Assembly (NCBI GenBank): GCA_944989445.1
Contig: CALYLW010000319.1
Coordinates: 447,001-511,000 of the forward strand
Origin: Ampullaceana balthica
Taxonomy: Eukaryota; Mollusca; Gastropoda; Lymnaeidae
DNA: 64,000 bases
Direction of reading: 5' to 3'
Position numbers and translations under genes: made by a program. The stretch's first letter is position 1, and each line of letters starts with the position of its first letter. Positions 15,201-24,100 of the stretch are shown piece by piece. The notes below the pieces were generated by a model. The model did not search any database. It was not told the DNA's origin and saw nothing but the letters and a program-made list of their open reading frames with translations.

Positions 15201-17552
15201 GATAATTTAAATATTTTTCCTCACGTCGCTATCGCTGGTTTTTACTCAACAACTTCCCAAAGTTTTGTGCTCCTAACTACACGGAAAATTAGATATTTAA
15301 TGATGAGTCTGTTATATGTAGCTCATATAAGAAAAAAACTACATTTGGGCCCCCGGCCCCCTAGTGAATAATAATTTTATATTTGGTTGTGATTGTTATC
15401 ATCGCGGGAGGGTACTCAACAACTTTCCAAAGTTTCATGCTTCTACCTACACGGGAAGATGAGGAATTAGTGTTCATTCAGTTTTATGTAGTCCATATAC
15501 GGAAAAAAAACGGTTTTGGGGCCCCGGCCACCCGTGAGCGAAATTTTAAAAAAAAATTTCCGTCATTTATCGTCATAAGAGTGTACTAATCAAGTTCCCA
15601 AAGTTTTAGCTTCTACATTCACGGCAAGTTGTAGAATTAGTGTTGAGTCAGATTTTAATATTAGAAAAAACTAAATTTGGGCCCCCGGTCCCCAGTAAGT
15701 GATAATTTATATACTTTTTTTTACCTGTTACTATTGCGGAATGTTACTTAACAACTGCCCAAAGTTTCATGCTTCCACCTTTACGGAAAATAGAAGAATT
15801 AGTGATTTTTAGTTTTTATATAGCTCATATGAGGAAAATACTACATTTAGGCCCCCGGCCCCCACTATGTAATAATTTAAATATTGTTTTAGTTTGTTAC
15901 CACTACTCAGAGTTTCTTGCTTCTACCTACACGGGAAACATAAGAATTTGTGATTTTCAGTTTTTATATAGCTCCCATAAAGAAAAAAACTTTATTTGGG
16001 CCCCCGGACCCCAGTATTTGAAAATTTAAATATTTTTTTGCCTGTTGATATCACCGAAGTGTACTCAACATCTTCCCAAAGTTTCATTCTTCTATCTACT
16101 CGCAAAATAGGAGAATTAGTGATTTTACTTTTAATATTGCCCATATAAGGAAAACAATGGTTTTGGGCCCCCGGCCCCAATGAGTGTGAATTTAAAAATT
16201 ATTTTATGCCAATTTTCGTCGCGAGAAGCTACTTAAATTCCCAAAGGTTTTATGATTCTTCTACCACACGGAAAGTTGGAGAATTAGTGATGAGTCAGTT
16301 TTTAATATAAAAAAACTACATTTGGGCCCCCGGCCCCCATTAACTGATAATTTAAATATGTTTTTCGCCTGTTAACATCGCGGAAGTGTACTTATCAACC
16401 CCCCAGTGTTTCATGGTTCTACCTACATGGGAAATATGAGAATTTGTGATTTTCAGTTTTTATATAGCTCATATAATGAAAAAACTTCATTTGCGCCTCC
16501 GGTCCCCTAGGAAATGATAATTTATTTATTTTTTCTCGTATTACCATTGCGGGTTTGTAGTCAACAACTTCCCAAAGTTTAATGCTTCTGCCTACTCGGG
16601 AAATAGGAGAATTTGTGAGTTTCAAATTTTATAAAGGCCATATAAGGAAAAATAACTTTTTTGGGCCCCCGGCCCCCCATGAGTGTAAATTGTCGAACTC
16701 TTTTACGCCAATTTTCGTCGCGAGAGGCTACTCAACAACTTCCCAAAGTTTCATGATTCTACCTACACGGAAAGTTGGAGAATTAGTGATGAGTCAGTTT
16801 TTTTATCTGAGAAAAAAGCATTTGGGCCCCCGGCCCCCATTAAGTGATAATTTAAATATTGTTTTTACCTGTTAACATCGTGGAAGTGTACTTAACAACT
16901 ACCCCAAGTTTCATGCTTCCACCTAAACGGGAAATAGGAGAATTAGTGATTTTTAGTTTTTATATAGCTTATATAAGGAAAAAACTTCATTTGGGACCCC
17001 GGCCCCCAGGAAGTGATAATTTAAATATTTTTTCTCCCGTTGCTATCGCTGGTTTGTACTCAACAACTTCCCAAAGTTTCATGCTTTTGCCTACTCGAGA
17101 AATGAGAAAATTAGTGATTTCATATTTTACATAGTCCATATAAGGAAAAAAAGCGTTTTTGGGCCCCGGGCCCCCAACATTGTGAATTTTAAAATTCCTA
17201 TTCGCCAATTATCGTCGAGAGAATGTACTCAGCAAGTTCCCAAAGTTTCATGCTAATACCTACACGGGAAGTTGGAGAATTAGTGATGAATCAGTGAGTG
17301 AGTCAGGGCTTTGCCTTTTTGAAGGAAAAAACTTCATTTGGGCCCCCAGGAAGTGATAATTTAAATATTTTTCCTCCCGTCGCTATCGCTGGTTTTTACT
17401 CAACAACTTCCCAAAGTTTCATGCTTTTGCCTACTCGAGAAATGAGAAAATTAGTGATTTCATATTCTATATAGTCCATATAAGGAAAAAAAGCGTTTTT
17501 GGGCCCCGGGCCCCCAACAGTGTGAATTTTAAAATTTTTATTCGCCAATTAT
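225..17552 (+). repeat. Higher-order satellite array: ~2.5-kb unit of 15 monomers of ~167 bp, about 6.9 copies
   Basis: The same anchor sequence (TTTGGTTGTGATTGTTATC) starts at 379, 2879, 5379, 7879, 10381, 12881 and 15382, giving periods of 2500, 2500, 2500, 2502, 2500 and 2501. The small differences come from homopolymer length changes near 7990, 9170, 13000 and 16500. Within a unit a GC-rich box (GGGCCCCCGGCCCC) recurs at about 343, 515, 676, 849, 998, 1161, 1321, 1490, 1659, 1820, 1989, 2156, 2337, 2497 and 2677. That makes 15 monomers of 149-181 bp, mean ~167 bp. Monomers also share a core (CTCAACAACTTCCCAAAGTT) and an A/T-rich half. Copies differ from each other at only scattered sites, while monomers within a copy differ widely, which is the signature of a homogenised higher-order repeat. 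The short open frames in it are repeat by-products. Confidence 0.93.
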
Positions 17553-17652
17553 NNNNNNNNNNNNNNNNNNNNNNNNNNNNNNNNNNNNNNNNNNNNNNNN
17601 NNNNNNNNNNNNNNNNNNNNNNNNNNNNNNNNNNNNNNNNNNNNNNNNNNNN
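17553..17652. other. Assembly gap, 100 N
   Basis: A run of exactly 100 undetermined bases lies inside the satellite. A round 100 usually marks a gap of unknown size, so the true number of higher-order copies is not known. Sequence on the right side (17653 onward) is a degraded monomer and does not continue the left-hand unit in register. Confidence 0.98.
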
Positions 17653-18235
17653 TACCTAGTTTCATGTACTAGTTGAGAATTAGTGATAGTCGTTTTTTTA
17701 TAAGAAAAAACTCATTTGGGCCCCGGCCCCATTAAGTGTATTTTAAATATTTTTTTTCACTTGTTACCATCGCGGAAGTGTGCTTATCAACTACCTAGTG
17801 TTTCATGCTTCTACCTACACGGGAAATAGGAGATTAGTGATTTTTAGTTTTTATATAGCTCATATAAGGAAAAAACTTAATTTGGGGCCCCGGCCCCCAG
17901 GAAGTGATAATTTAAATATTTTTTCTCCCGTTACCATCGCGGGGTTGTACTCAACAAACTTCCCAAAGTTTCATGCTCCTGCCTACTCGGGAAATAGGAG
18001 AATTGGTGATTTTCAAATTTTATATAGGCCACTATAGAGAAAAAAAACGTTTTTGGGCCCCCGGCCCCCATGAGTGTTATTTTAAAAATTCTTTTACTCC
18101 AATTTTCGTCGCGAGAGGCTACTCGACAACCTTTCCCAAAGTTTCATGCTTCTACCTACACGGGAAGTTGGAGAATTAGTGATGAATCAGTCAGTCAGTG
18201 CAGTGAGTGAGGGCTTTGCCTTTTATTAGTAAGAC
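17653..18235 (+). repeat. Diverged satellite monomers and tail of element copy A
   Basis: Three to four ~165-bp monomers follow the gap. They keep the CAAAGTTTCATGCTTCTACC core and the GGGCCCCCGGCCCC box but have more base changes than the array proper. The stretch ends in a GTCAGTCAGTGCAGTGAGTGAGGGC region and the tail motif TTTGCCTTTTATTAGTAAG. Confidence 0.75.
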
Positions 18236-20530
18236 TAGCAAAATACCCGCGCTTTGCTGCGGTAAATTAGGATTTCAGTAAGCATTGAGAACCCGCGTAA
18301 CACAAATTCAAAACACAAATTGATTTCAAAATGGATCATGATGGTTATAATACATATATTAACTTCAACCGTTTTTTCTGTCTGTCTGTTGTAGTCCCGC
18401 AGAAAAACAAAAACGTCAGAGTAAAATAGGTCAAAATTAAGTGATACCATAGAGAGATGATATGGTTATGTGTGTTACCAGTCTATAAAATTGTCGGAGT
18501 GGTACTCAACAACAGACACAAAGGTTTAATTATTCAACATAATAGGTATTTAGAAGTATTTAGTGTTTTTAATTTTTTATATAGATAAGAAAGTAAAATT
18601 TTAATTTGTAGGAAACAAAAAAAAAAGTTATGGTGGTATTTATGATATTTGTTCAAAATGTAATGAGAGGATTGGTGTTAATTATAATTAAAAATAGTGT
18701 ATGGATTAGTAAATTATATTTGTTTTTGGAGATTTGGTTTTTTTTAATTTTGTTTTTTGAATTTGTTGGTATTTATTTTGGTGGGAAAAAGGAAAATGAG
18801 TGTGGTTTGTTATTTTTAGTGTATAATGGTTAAATTGAGTAGGGGTAGGTTATTAGAGAATTGGTGGATGGAGGATTAATTATAGTGTTTTGTGGTGGTG
18901 TTTGGGTTGTGGATGGGGGGTGTGTGAATGTAGTTTTATAGGTGGGAAAATAAGGAAAAATGGTTGGTGTTGAGTTGTGGTGGTATAAGGGTAATGATGA
19001 TGTTGGGATATGTTTATTAGTAGATTTGGGATTGAGTATATTAAGTAAATGTGGGGGAAAAGGAAAAGTTGGTTTGGGGGGTGTGGGGGAAAGGGGTAAT
19101 TAGGAGGTTGGGGTAGGTTATTTAGAAATTGGGGATGAGGAGTAAGTATAGGGTTTGTGGTGTTGGTGGGTGGGGGTGGGGGTGTGTGAGATGTGTTGTT
19201 TTTTAGGATGGGGGGAAAAAGAAAAATGTTGGGTGTTGGGTTTGTGGGGGGGAAAGGGTAATGAGAGGGTGGGGTAGATTATTAGGAAATTTGGGGATGG
19301 AGGAGTAAGTAGAGTTTGTGGTGTTGGTGGGTGGGGTTTTGGGGGTGTGTGAATGTGTTGTTTTTTTAGGGGGGGGGAAAAAGAAAAATGTGGGGTGTTG
19401 GGGTTTTGGAGGGGGTAGAATTGGGGAGGAGTGTGGAGTAGATTATTAGGAAATTTGGGGATGGAGGAGTAAGTATAGGTTTGGGGTGTTGGTGGTGGTG
19501 ATGGGGGGGTTGTGTTTTTTTTAGTATGGGGGGAAAAAGAAAAATGGTTGGTGTTGGGTTTGTGGGGGGGGTAAGGGGTAATGAGGGGTTGGGGGTAGGT
19601 TATTAGTAAATTGGGGATGGAGGAGTAAGTATAGGGTTTGTGGTGTTGGGGGTGGGGTGGGGGGGGTGTGAGATGTGTTGGTTTTTTAGTATGGGGGAAA
19701 AAGGAAAAATGGTTGGGTGTTTGGGTTGTGGGTGGGGGAGAAAGGGTAATGAGAGGGTGGGGTAGATTATTAGGAAATTTGGTGATGGAGTGGGGAAGTA
19801 GAGTTTTGTGTTTTTGTGGTTGTATGTGGATGTAGGGAATATGTTGTTTTTTTGAGGGGGGGGAAACAGAAAAATTATGGGGTTGGGTTTTGGATTGTAG
19901 AATTTCGTGAGAGGTTGTACTCAGCAATTCCCAAAGTTTCATGCTAATACCTACACGGGAAGTTGGAGAATTAGTGATGAGTCAGTTTTTTTTTATAAGA
20001 AAAAACCTACATTTGGGCCCCCGGACCCCATTAAGTGTTATTTTAAATATTTTTTTCGCTTGTTACCATCGCGGAAGTTTGCTTATCAACTACCCAGTGT
20101 TTCATGCTTCTACCTACACGGGAAATAGGAGAATTAGTGATTTTTAGTTTTTATACAGCTCATATAAGGAAAAAACTTCATTTGGGCCCCCGGCCCCCAG
20201 GAAGTGATAATTTAAATATTTTTTCTCCCGTTACCATCGCGGGATTGTACTCAACAACTTCCCAAAGTTTCATGCTCCTGCCTACTCGGGAAATAGGAGA
20301 ATTGTAGATTTTAAAATTTTTTATAGGCCATATAAGGAAAAAAAACGTTTTTGGGCCCCCGGCCCCCATGAGTGTTATTTTAAAAATTCTTTTGCTCCAA
20401 TTTTCGTCGCGAGAGGCTACTCGACAACTTCCCAAAGTTTCATGCTTCTACCTACACGGGAAGTTGGAGAATTAGTGATGAATCAGTGAGTCAGTGAGTC
20501 AGTGAGGGCTTTGCCTTTTATTAGTATAGA
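18236..20530 (+). mobile_element. Element copy B, complete head to tail
   Basis: It starts with AGCAAAATACCCGCGCTTTG directly after the tail of copy A and ends with GGGCTTTGCCTTTTATTAG followed by TATAGAT near 20530. The order inside is: a head of ~190 bp matching the window start, one strongly diverged monomer (about 18480-18620), the cytosine-free block (18655-19865), then three recognisable monomers (19906-20480) and a tail. No coding gene is visible. The 274-codon minus-strand frame across the G-rich block exists only because that strand has no G. Confidence 0.6.
18655..19865 (+). repeat. Cytosine-free G/T-rich repeat block, period ~165 bp
   Basis: Not one C occurs on the plus strand over 1,211 consecutive bases. 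The last C before it is at 18654 and the next is at 19866. A landmark (GGATGGAGGAGTAAGTA and variants) recurs near 19133, 19295, 19460, 19616 and 19784, spacing 156-168 bp, the same as the flanking satellite monomer. Order and spacing of landmarks also match the monomer: AAGGAAAAA, then TTTGGG with a G-rich run, then GTAAGTATAGGG where the monomer has CTACCTACACGGG. I infer that this is the same monomer with its C positions replaced. Many runs of three or more G make quadruplex formation plausible. Confidence 0.85.
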
Positions 20531-21085
20531 TAATGTTGCCTCAATTATGATCATTATAATGTTGCCTCAATTATGATCATTTTAATGTTGCCTCAATTAT
20601 GATCATTATAATGTTGCCTCAATTATGATCATTATAATGTTGCCTCAATTATGATCATTATAATCTTGCCTCAATTATGATCATTATAATGTTGCCTCAA
20701 TTATGATCATTATAATGTAGCCTCAATTATGATCATTATAATCTTGCCTCAATTATGATCATTGTAATGTTGCCTCAATTATGATCATTATAATGTTGCC
20801 TCAATTATGATCAATATAATGTTGTCTCAATTATGATCATTATAATGTTGCCTCAATTATGATCATTATAATGTTGTCTCAATTATGATCATTATAATGT
20901 TGTCTCAATTATGATCATTATAATGTTGCCTCAATTATGATCATTATAATGTTGCCTCAATTATGATCATTTTAATGTTGCCTCAATAATGATCATTATA
21001 ATGTTGCCTCCATTATGATCATTATAATGTTGCCTCAATTATGATCATTTGAATGTTGCCTCATTATGATCATTTTAATGTTGTT
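20531..21085 (+). repeat. 26-bp minisatellite, about 21 copies
   Basis: The unit core is TGCCTCAATTATGATCATTA, with period 26 read from successive AATGTTG landmarks (for example 20584 and 20610). Copies are nearly identical, with scattered changes such as GTTGTC or CTTGCC for GTTGCC. TGATCA gives each unit a small palindrome. It starts right at the tail of element copy B. Confidence 0.95.
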
Positions 21086-21325
21086 TCAGGATTCTGAAAA
21101 TTAACCAGCTAGATACTGTGTAGATATTAATAATAGTAGCATTCAGTAATATTAAGAAAATCCCATGTTTCTACTTCAGGAGTTCCTAAAAATGTTTAGG
21201 TATGAAAAATATAGGTTTATAGACACTCTGTGTCAAAATCTAACTAGGCCACTTGGCGATAAATAAACTTTTCTCAATCCCCTTAGGAGGAAACCAAGTA
21301 AAATTGTTAGAAATGTGCTCCCCCC
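21086..21325. other. Unique AT-rich spacer, no gene seen
   Basis: This is about 240 bases of non-repetitive sequence between two minisatellites. If WDR6 continues to the left it would be intronic. I looked for a further WDR6 exon on the minus strand and found no open, conserved-looking segment with good splice sites. Confidence 0.5.
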
Positions 21326-23985
21326 CCCCAATCACCATCCTAACCAGGCCAGTCAAAGACATGAAGTCACCATCCTAACCAGGCCAGTCAAAGTCATGAA
21401 GTCACCATCCTAACCAGGCCAGTCAAAGACATGAAGTAACCATCCTAACCAGGCCAGTCAAAGACATGAAGTCACCATCCTAACCAGGCCAGTCAAAGAC
21501 ATGAAGTCACCATCCTAACCAGGCCAGTCAAAGACATGAAGTCACCATCCTAACCAGGCCAGTCAAAGACATGAAGTCACCATCCTAACCAGGCCAGTCA
21601 AAGACATGAAGTCCCCCCCCCCAGGCCAGTCAAAGACATGAAGTCAACCCCCCCCCCAGGCCAGTCAAAGACATGAAGTCACCCCCCCCCCAGGCCAGTC
21701 AAAGACATGAAGTCACCCCCCCAGGCCAGTCAAAGACATGAAGTCACCCCCCCCAGGCCAGTCAAAGACATGAAGTCACCCCCCCCAGGCCAGTCAAAGA
21801 CATGAAGTCACCCCCCCCAGGCCAGTCAAAGACAGGAAGTCACCCCCCCCCCAGGCCAGTCAAAGACATGAAGTCACCCCCCCCACGGCCAGTCAAAGAC
21901 ATGAAGTCACCCCCCTCCCCAGGCCAGTGAAAGACATGAAGTCACCCCCCCAGGCCAGTCAAAGACATGAAGTCACCCCCCCCAGGCCAGTCAAAGACAT
22001 GAAGTCACCCCCCCCCCAGGCCAGTCAAAGACATGAAGTCACCCCCCCCCCAGGCCAGTCAAAGACATGAAGTCACCCCCCCTCCCCAGGCCAGTCAAAG
22101 ACATGAAGTCACCCCCCCCCCAGGCCAGTCAAAGACATGAAGTCACCCCCCAGGCCAGTCAAAGACATGAAGTCACCCCCCCAGGCCAGTCAAAGACATG
22201 AAGTCACCCCCCCAAGCCAGTCAAAGACATGAAGTCACCCCCCCCAAGCCAGTCAAAGACATGAAGTCACCCCCCCCCAGGCCAGTCAAAGACATGAAGT
22301 CACCCCCCCCCAGGCCAGTCAAAGACATGAAGTCATCCCCCCCAGCCCAGTCAAAGACATGAAGTCAACCCCCCAGGCCAGTCAAAGACATGAAGTCACC
22401 CCCCCCCAGGCCAGTCAAAGACATGAAGTCACCCCCCCCAGGCCAGTCAAAGACATGAAGTCACCCCCCCAGGCCAGTCAAAGACATGAAGTCATCCCCC
22501 CCCCAGGCCAGTCAAAGACATGAAGTCACCCCCCCCCAGGCCAGTCAAAGACATGAAGTCACCCCCCAGGCCAGTCAAAGACATGAAGTCACCCCCCCAG
22601 GCCAGTCAAAGACATGAAGTCACCCCCCCCAGGCCAGTCAAAGACATGAAGTCACCCCCCCCAGGCCAGTCAAAGACATGAAGTCACCCCCCCAGGCCAG
22701 TCAAAGACATGAAGTCACCCCCCCCCAGGCCAGTCAAAGACATGAAGTCACCCCCCCCAGGCCAGTCAAAGACATGAAGTCACCCCCCCCCAGGCCAGTC
22801 AAAGACATGAAGTCACCCCCCCCCAGGCCAGTCAAAGACATGAAGTCACCCCCCCAGGCCAGTCAAAGACATGAAGTCACCCCCCCAGGCCAGTCAAAGA
22901 CATGAAGTCACCCCCCCCAGGCCAGTCAAAGACATGAAGTCACCCCCCCCCAGGCCAGTCAAAGACATGAAGTCACCCCCCCCAGGCCAGTCAAAGACAT
23001 GAAGTCACCCCCCCGGCCAGTCAAAGACATGAAGTCACCCCCCCCCAGGCCAGTCAAAGACATGAAGTCACCCCCCCAGGCCAGTCAAAGACATGAAGTC
23101 ACCCCCCCCCCAGGCCAGTCAAAGACATGAAGTCACCCCCCAGGCCAGTCAAAGACATGAAGTCACCCCCCCCCCAGGCCAGTCAAAGACATGAAGTCAC
23201 CCCCCCCCAGGCCAGTCAAAGACATGAAGTCACCCCCCCCAGGCCAGTCAAAGACATGAAGTCACCCCCCCCCCGGCCAGTCAAAGACATGAAGTCACCC
23301 CCCCCCCAGGCCAGTCAAAGACATGAAGTCACCCCCCCCCCAGGCCAGTCAAAGACATGAAGTCACCCCCCCCCAGGCCAGTCAAAGACATGAAGTCACC
23401 CCCCCAGGCCAGTCAAAGACATGAAGTCACCCCCCCCCCAGGCCAGTCAAAGACATGAAGTCACCCCCCCCCGGCCAGTCAAAGACATGAAGTCACCCCC
23501 CCCCAGGCCAGTCAAAGACATGAAGTCACCCCCCCCAGGCCAGTCAAAGACATGAAGTCACCCCCCCCCAGGCCAGTCAAAGACATGAAGTCACCCCCCC
23601 CAGGCCAGTCAAAGACATGAAGTCACCCCCCCCCAGGCCAGTCAAAGACATGAAGTCACCCCCCCCCAGGCCAGTCAAAGACATGAAGTCACCCCCCCCC
23701 AGGCCAGTCAAAGACATGAAGTCACCCCCCCCCAGGCCAGTCAAAGACATGAAGTCACCCCCCCCCCAGGCCAGTCAAAGACATGAAGTCACCCCCCCCC
23801 CAGGCCAGTCAAAGACATGAAGTCACCCCCCCCCCAGGCCAGTCAAAGACATGAAGTCACCCCCCCCCCAGGCCAGTCAAAGACATGAAGTCACCCCCCC
23901 CCAGGCCAGTCAAAGACATGAAGTCACCCCCCCCCCAGGCCAGTCAAAGACATGAAGTCACAGGCCAGTCAAAGACATGAAGTCA
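21326..23985 (+). repeat. ~32-bp minisatellite with variable poly-C spacer, roughly 80 copies
   Basis: The constant part is GGCCAGTCAAAGACATGAAG followed by TCA. In the first eight or so copies (21326-21610) the spacer is CCATCCTAACCA. From about 21611 it is replaced by a pure C run of roughly 5 to 10, so unit length varies from copy to copy. Apparent reading frames rich in Pro, Lys and Ser are by-products. If WDR6 continues leftward, the array sits in its intron 11. Confidence 0.95.
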
Positions 23986-24100
23986 GCCCCAGTTTACTAT
24001 TCAAGTCAGCCCCAGTTTACTATTCAGATCTTATCTAAGCCAACTATTGAGGTATTTTTATAACAGCGATATCTTGATGCTGATAAAACAAGAAGTGTAC

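Larger units (their letters stand above)
1..18235 (+). mobile_element. Large repeat-filled element, copy A (left end cut by window)
   Basis: The first ~170 bases match 18257-18420, where a second copy of the same head sequence (ATACCCGCGCTTTGCTGCGG and following) is complete. The copy A head is therefore cut by the window edge, missing about 20 bases. The tail GGGCTTTGCCTTTTATTAG occurs near 18210-18230 and again at 20500-20525. Everything between head and tail consists of satellite monomers and the assembly gap. Head and tail motifs of this style recur in invertebrate repeat families, but I cannot assign a superfamily. I see no transposase, reverse transcriptase or helicase in it, so it is probably non-autonomous. 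Confidence 0.55.

Noticed and set aside
380..17208. About 40 short open frames of 60-97 codons recurring every 2.5 kb
   Set aside because: Each is a window across two or three satellite monomers, starting and stopping at monomer variants. Monomer length is not a multiple of three, and frames do not follow monomer borders.
19118..19942. 274-codon minus-strand frame rich in Pro, His and Thr
   Set aside because: The strand has no G here, so none of the G-containing stops or codons can occur; composition alone makes it open.
21326..23985. Possible CRISPR array (regular ~32-bp repeats)
   Set aside because: The constant part is repeated with only a C run between, no unique spacers and no cas genes, in eukaryotic DNA with introns. 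It is a minisatellite.
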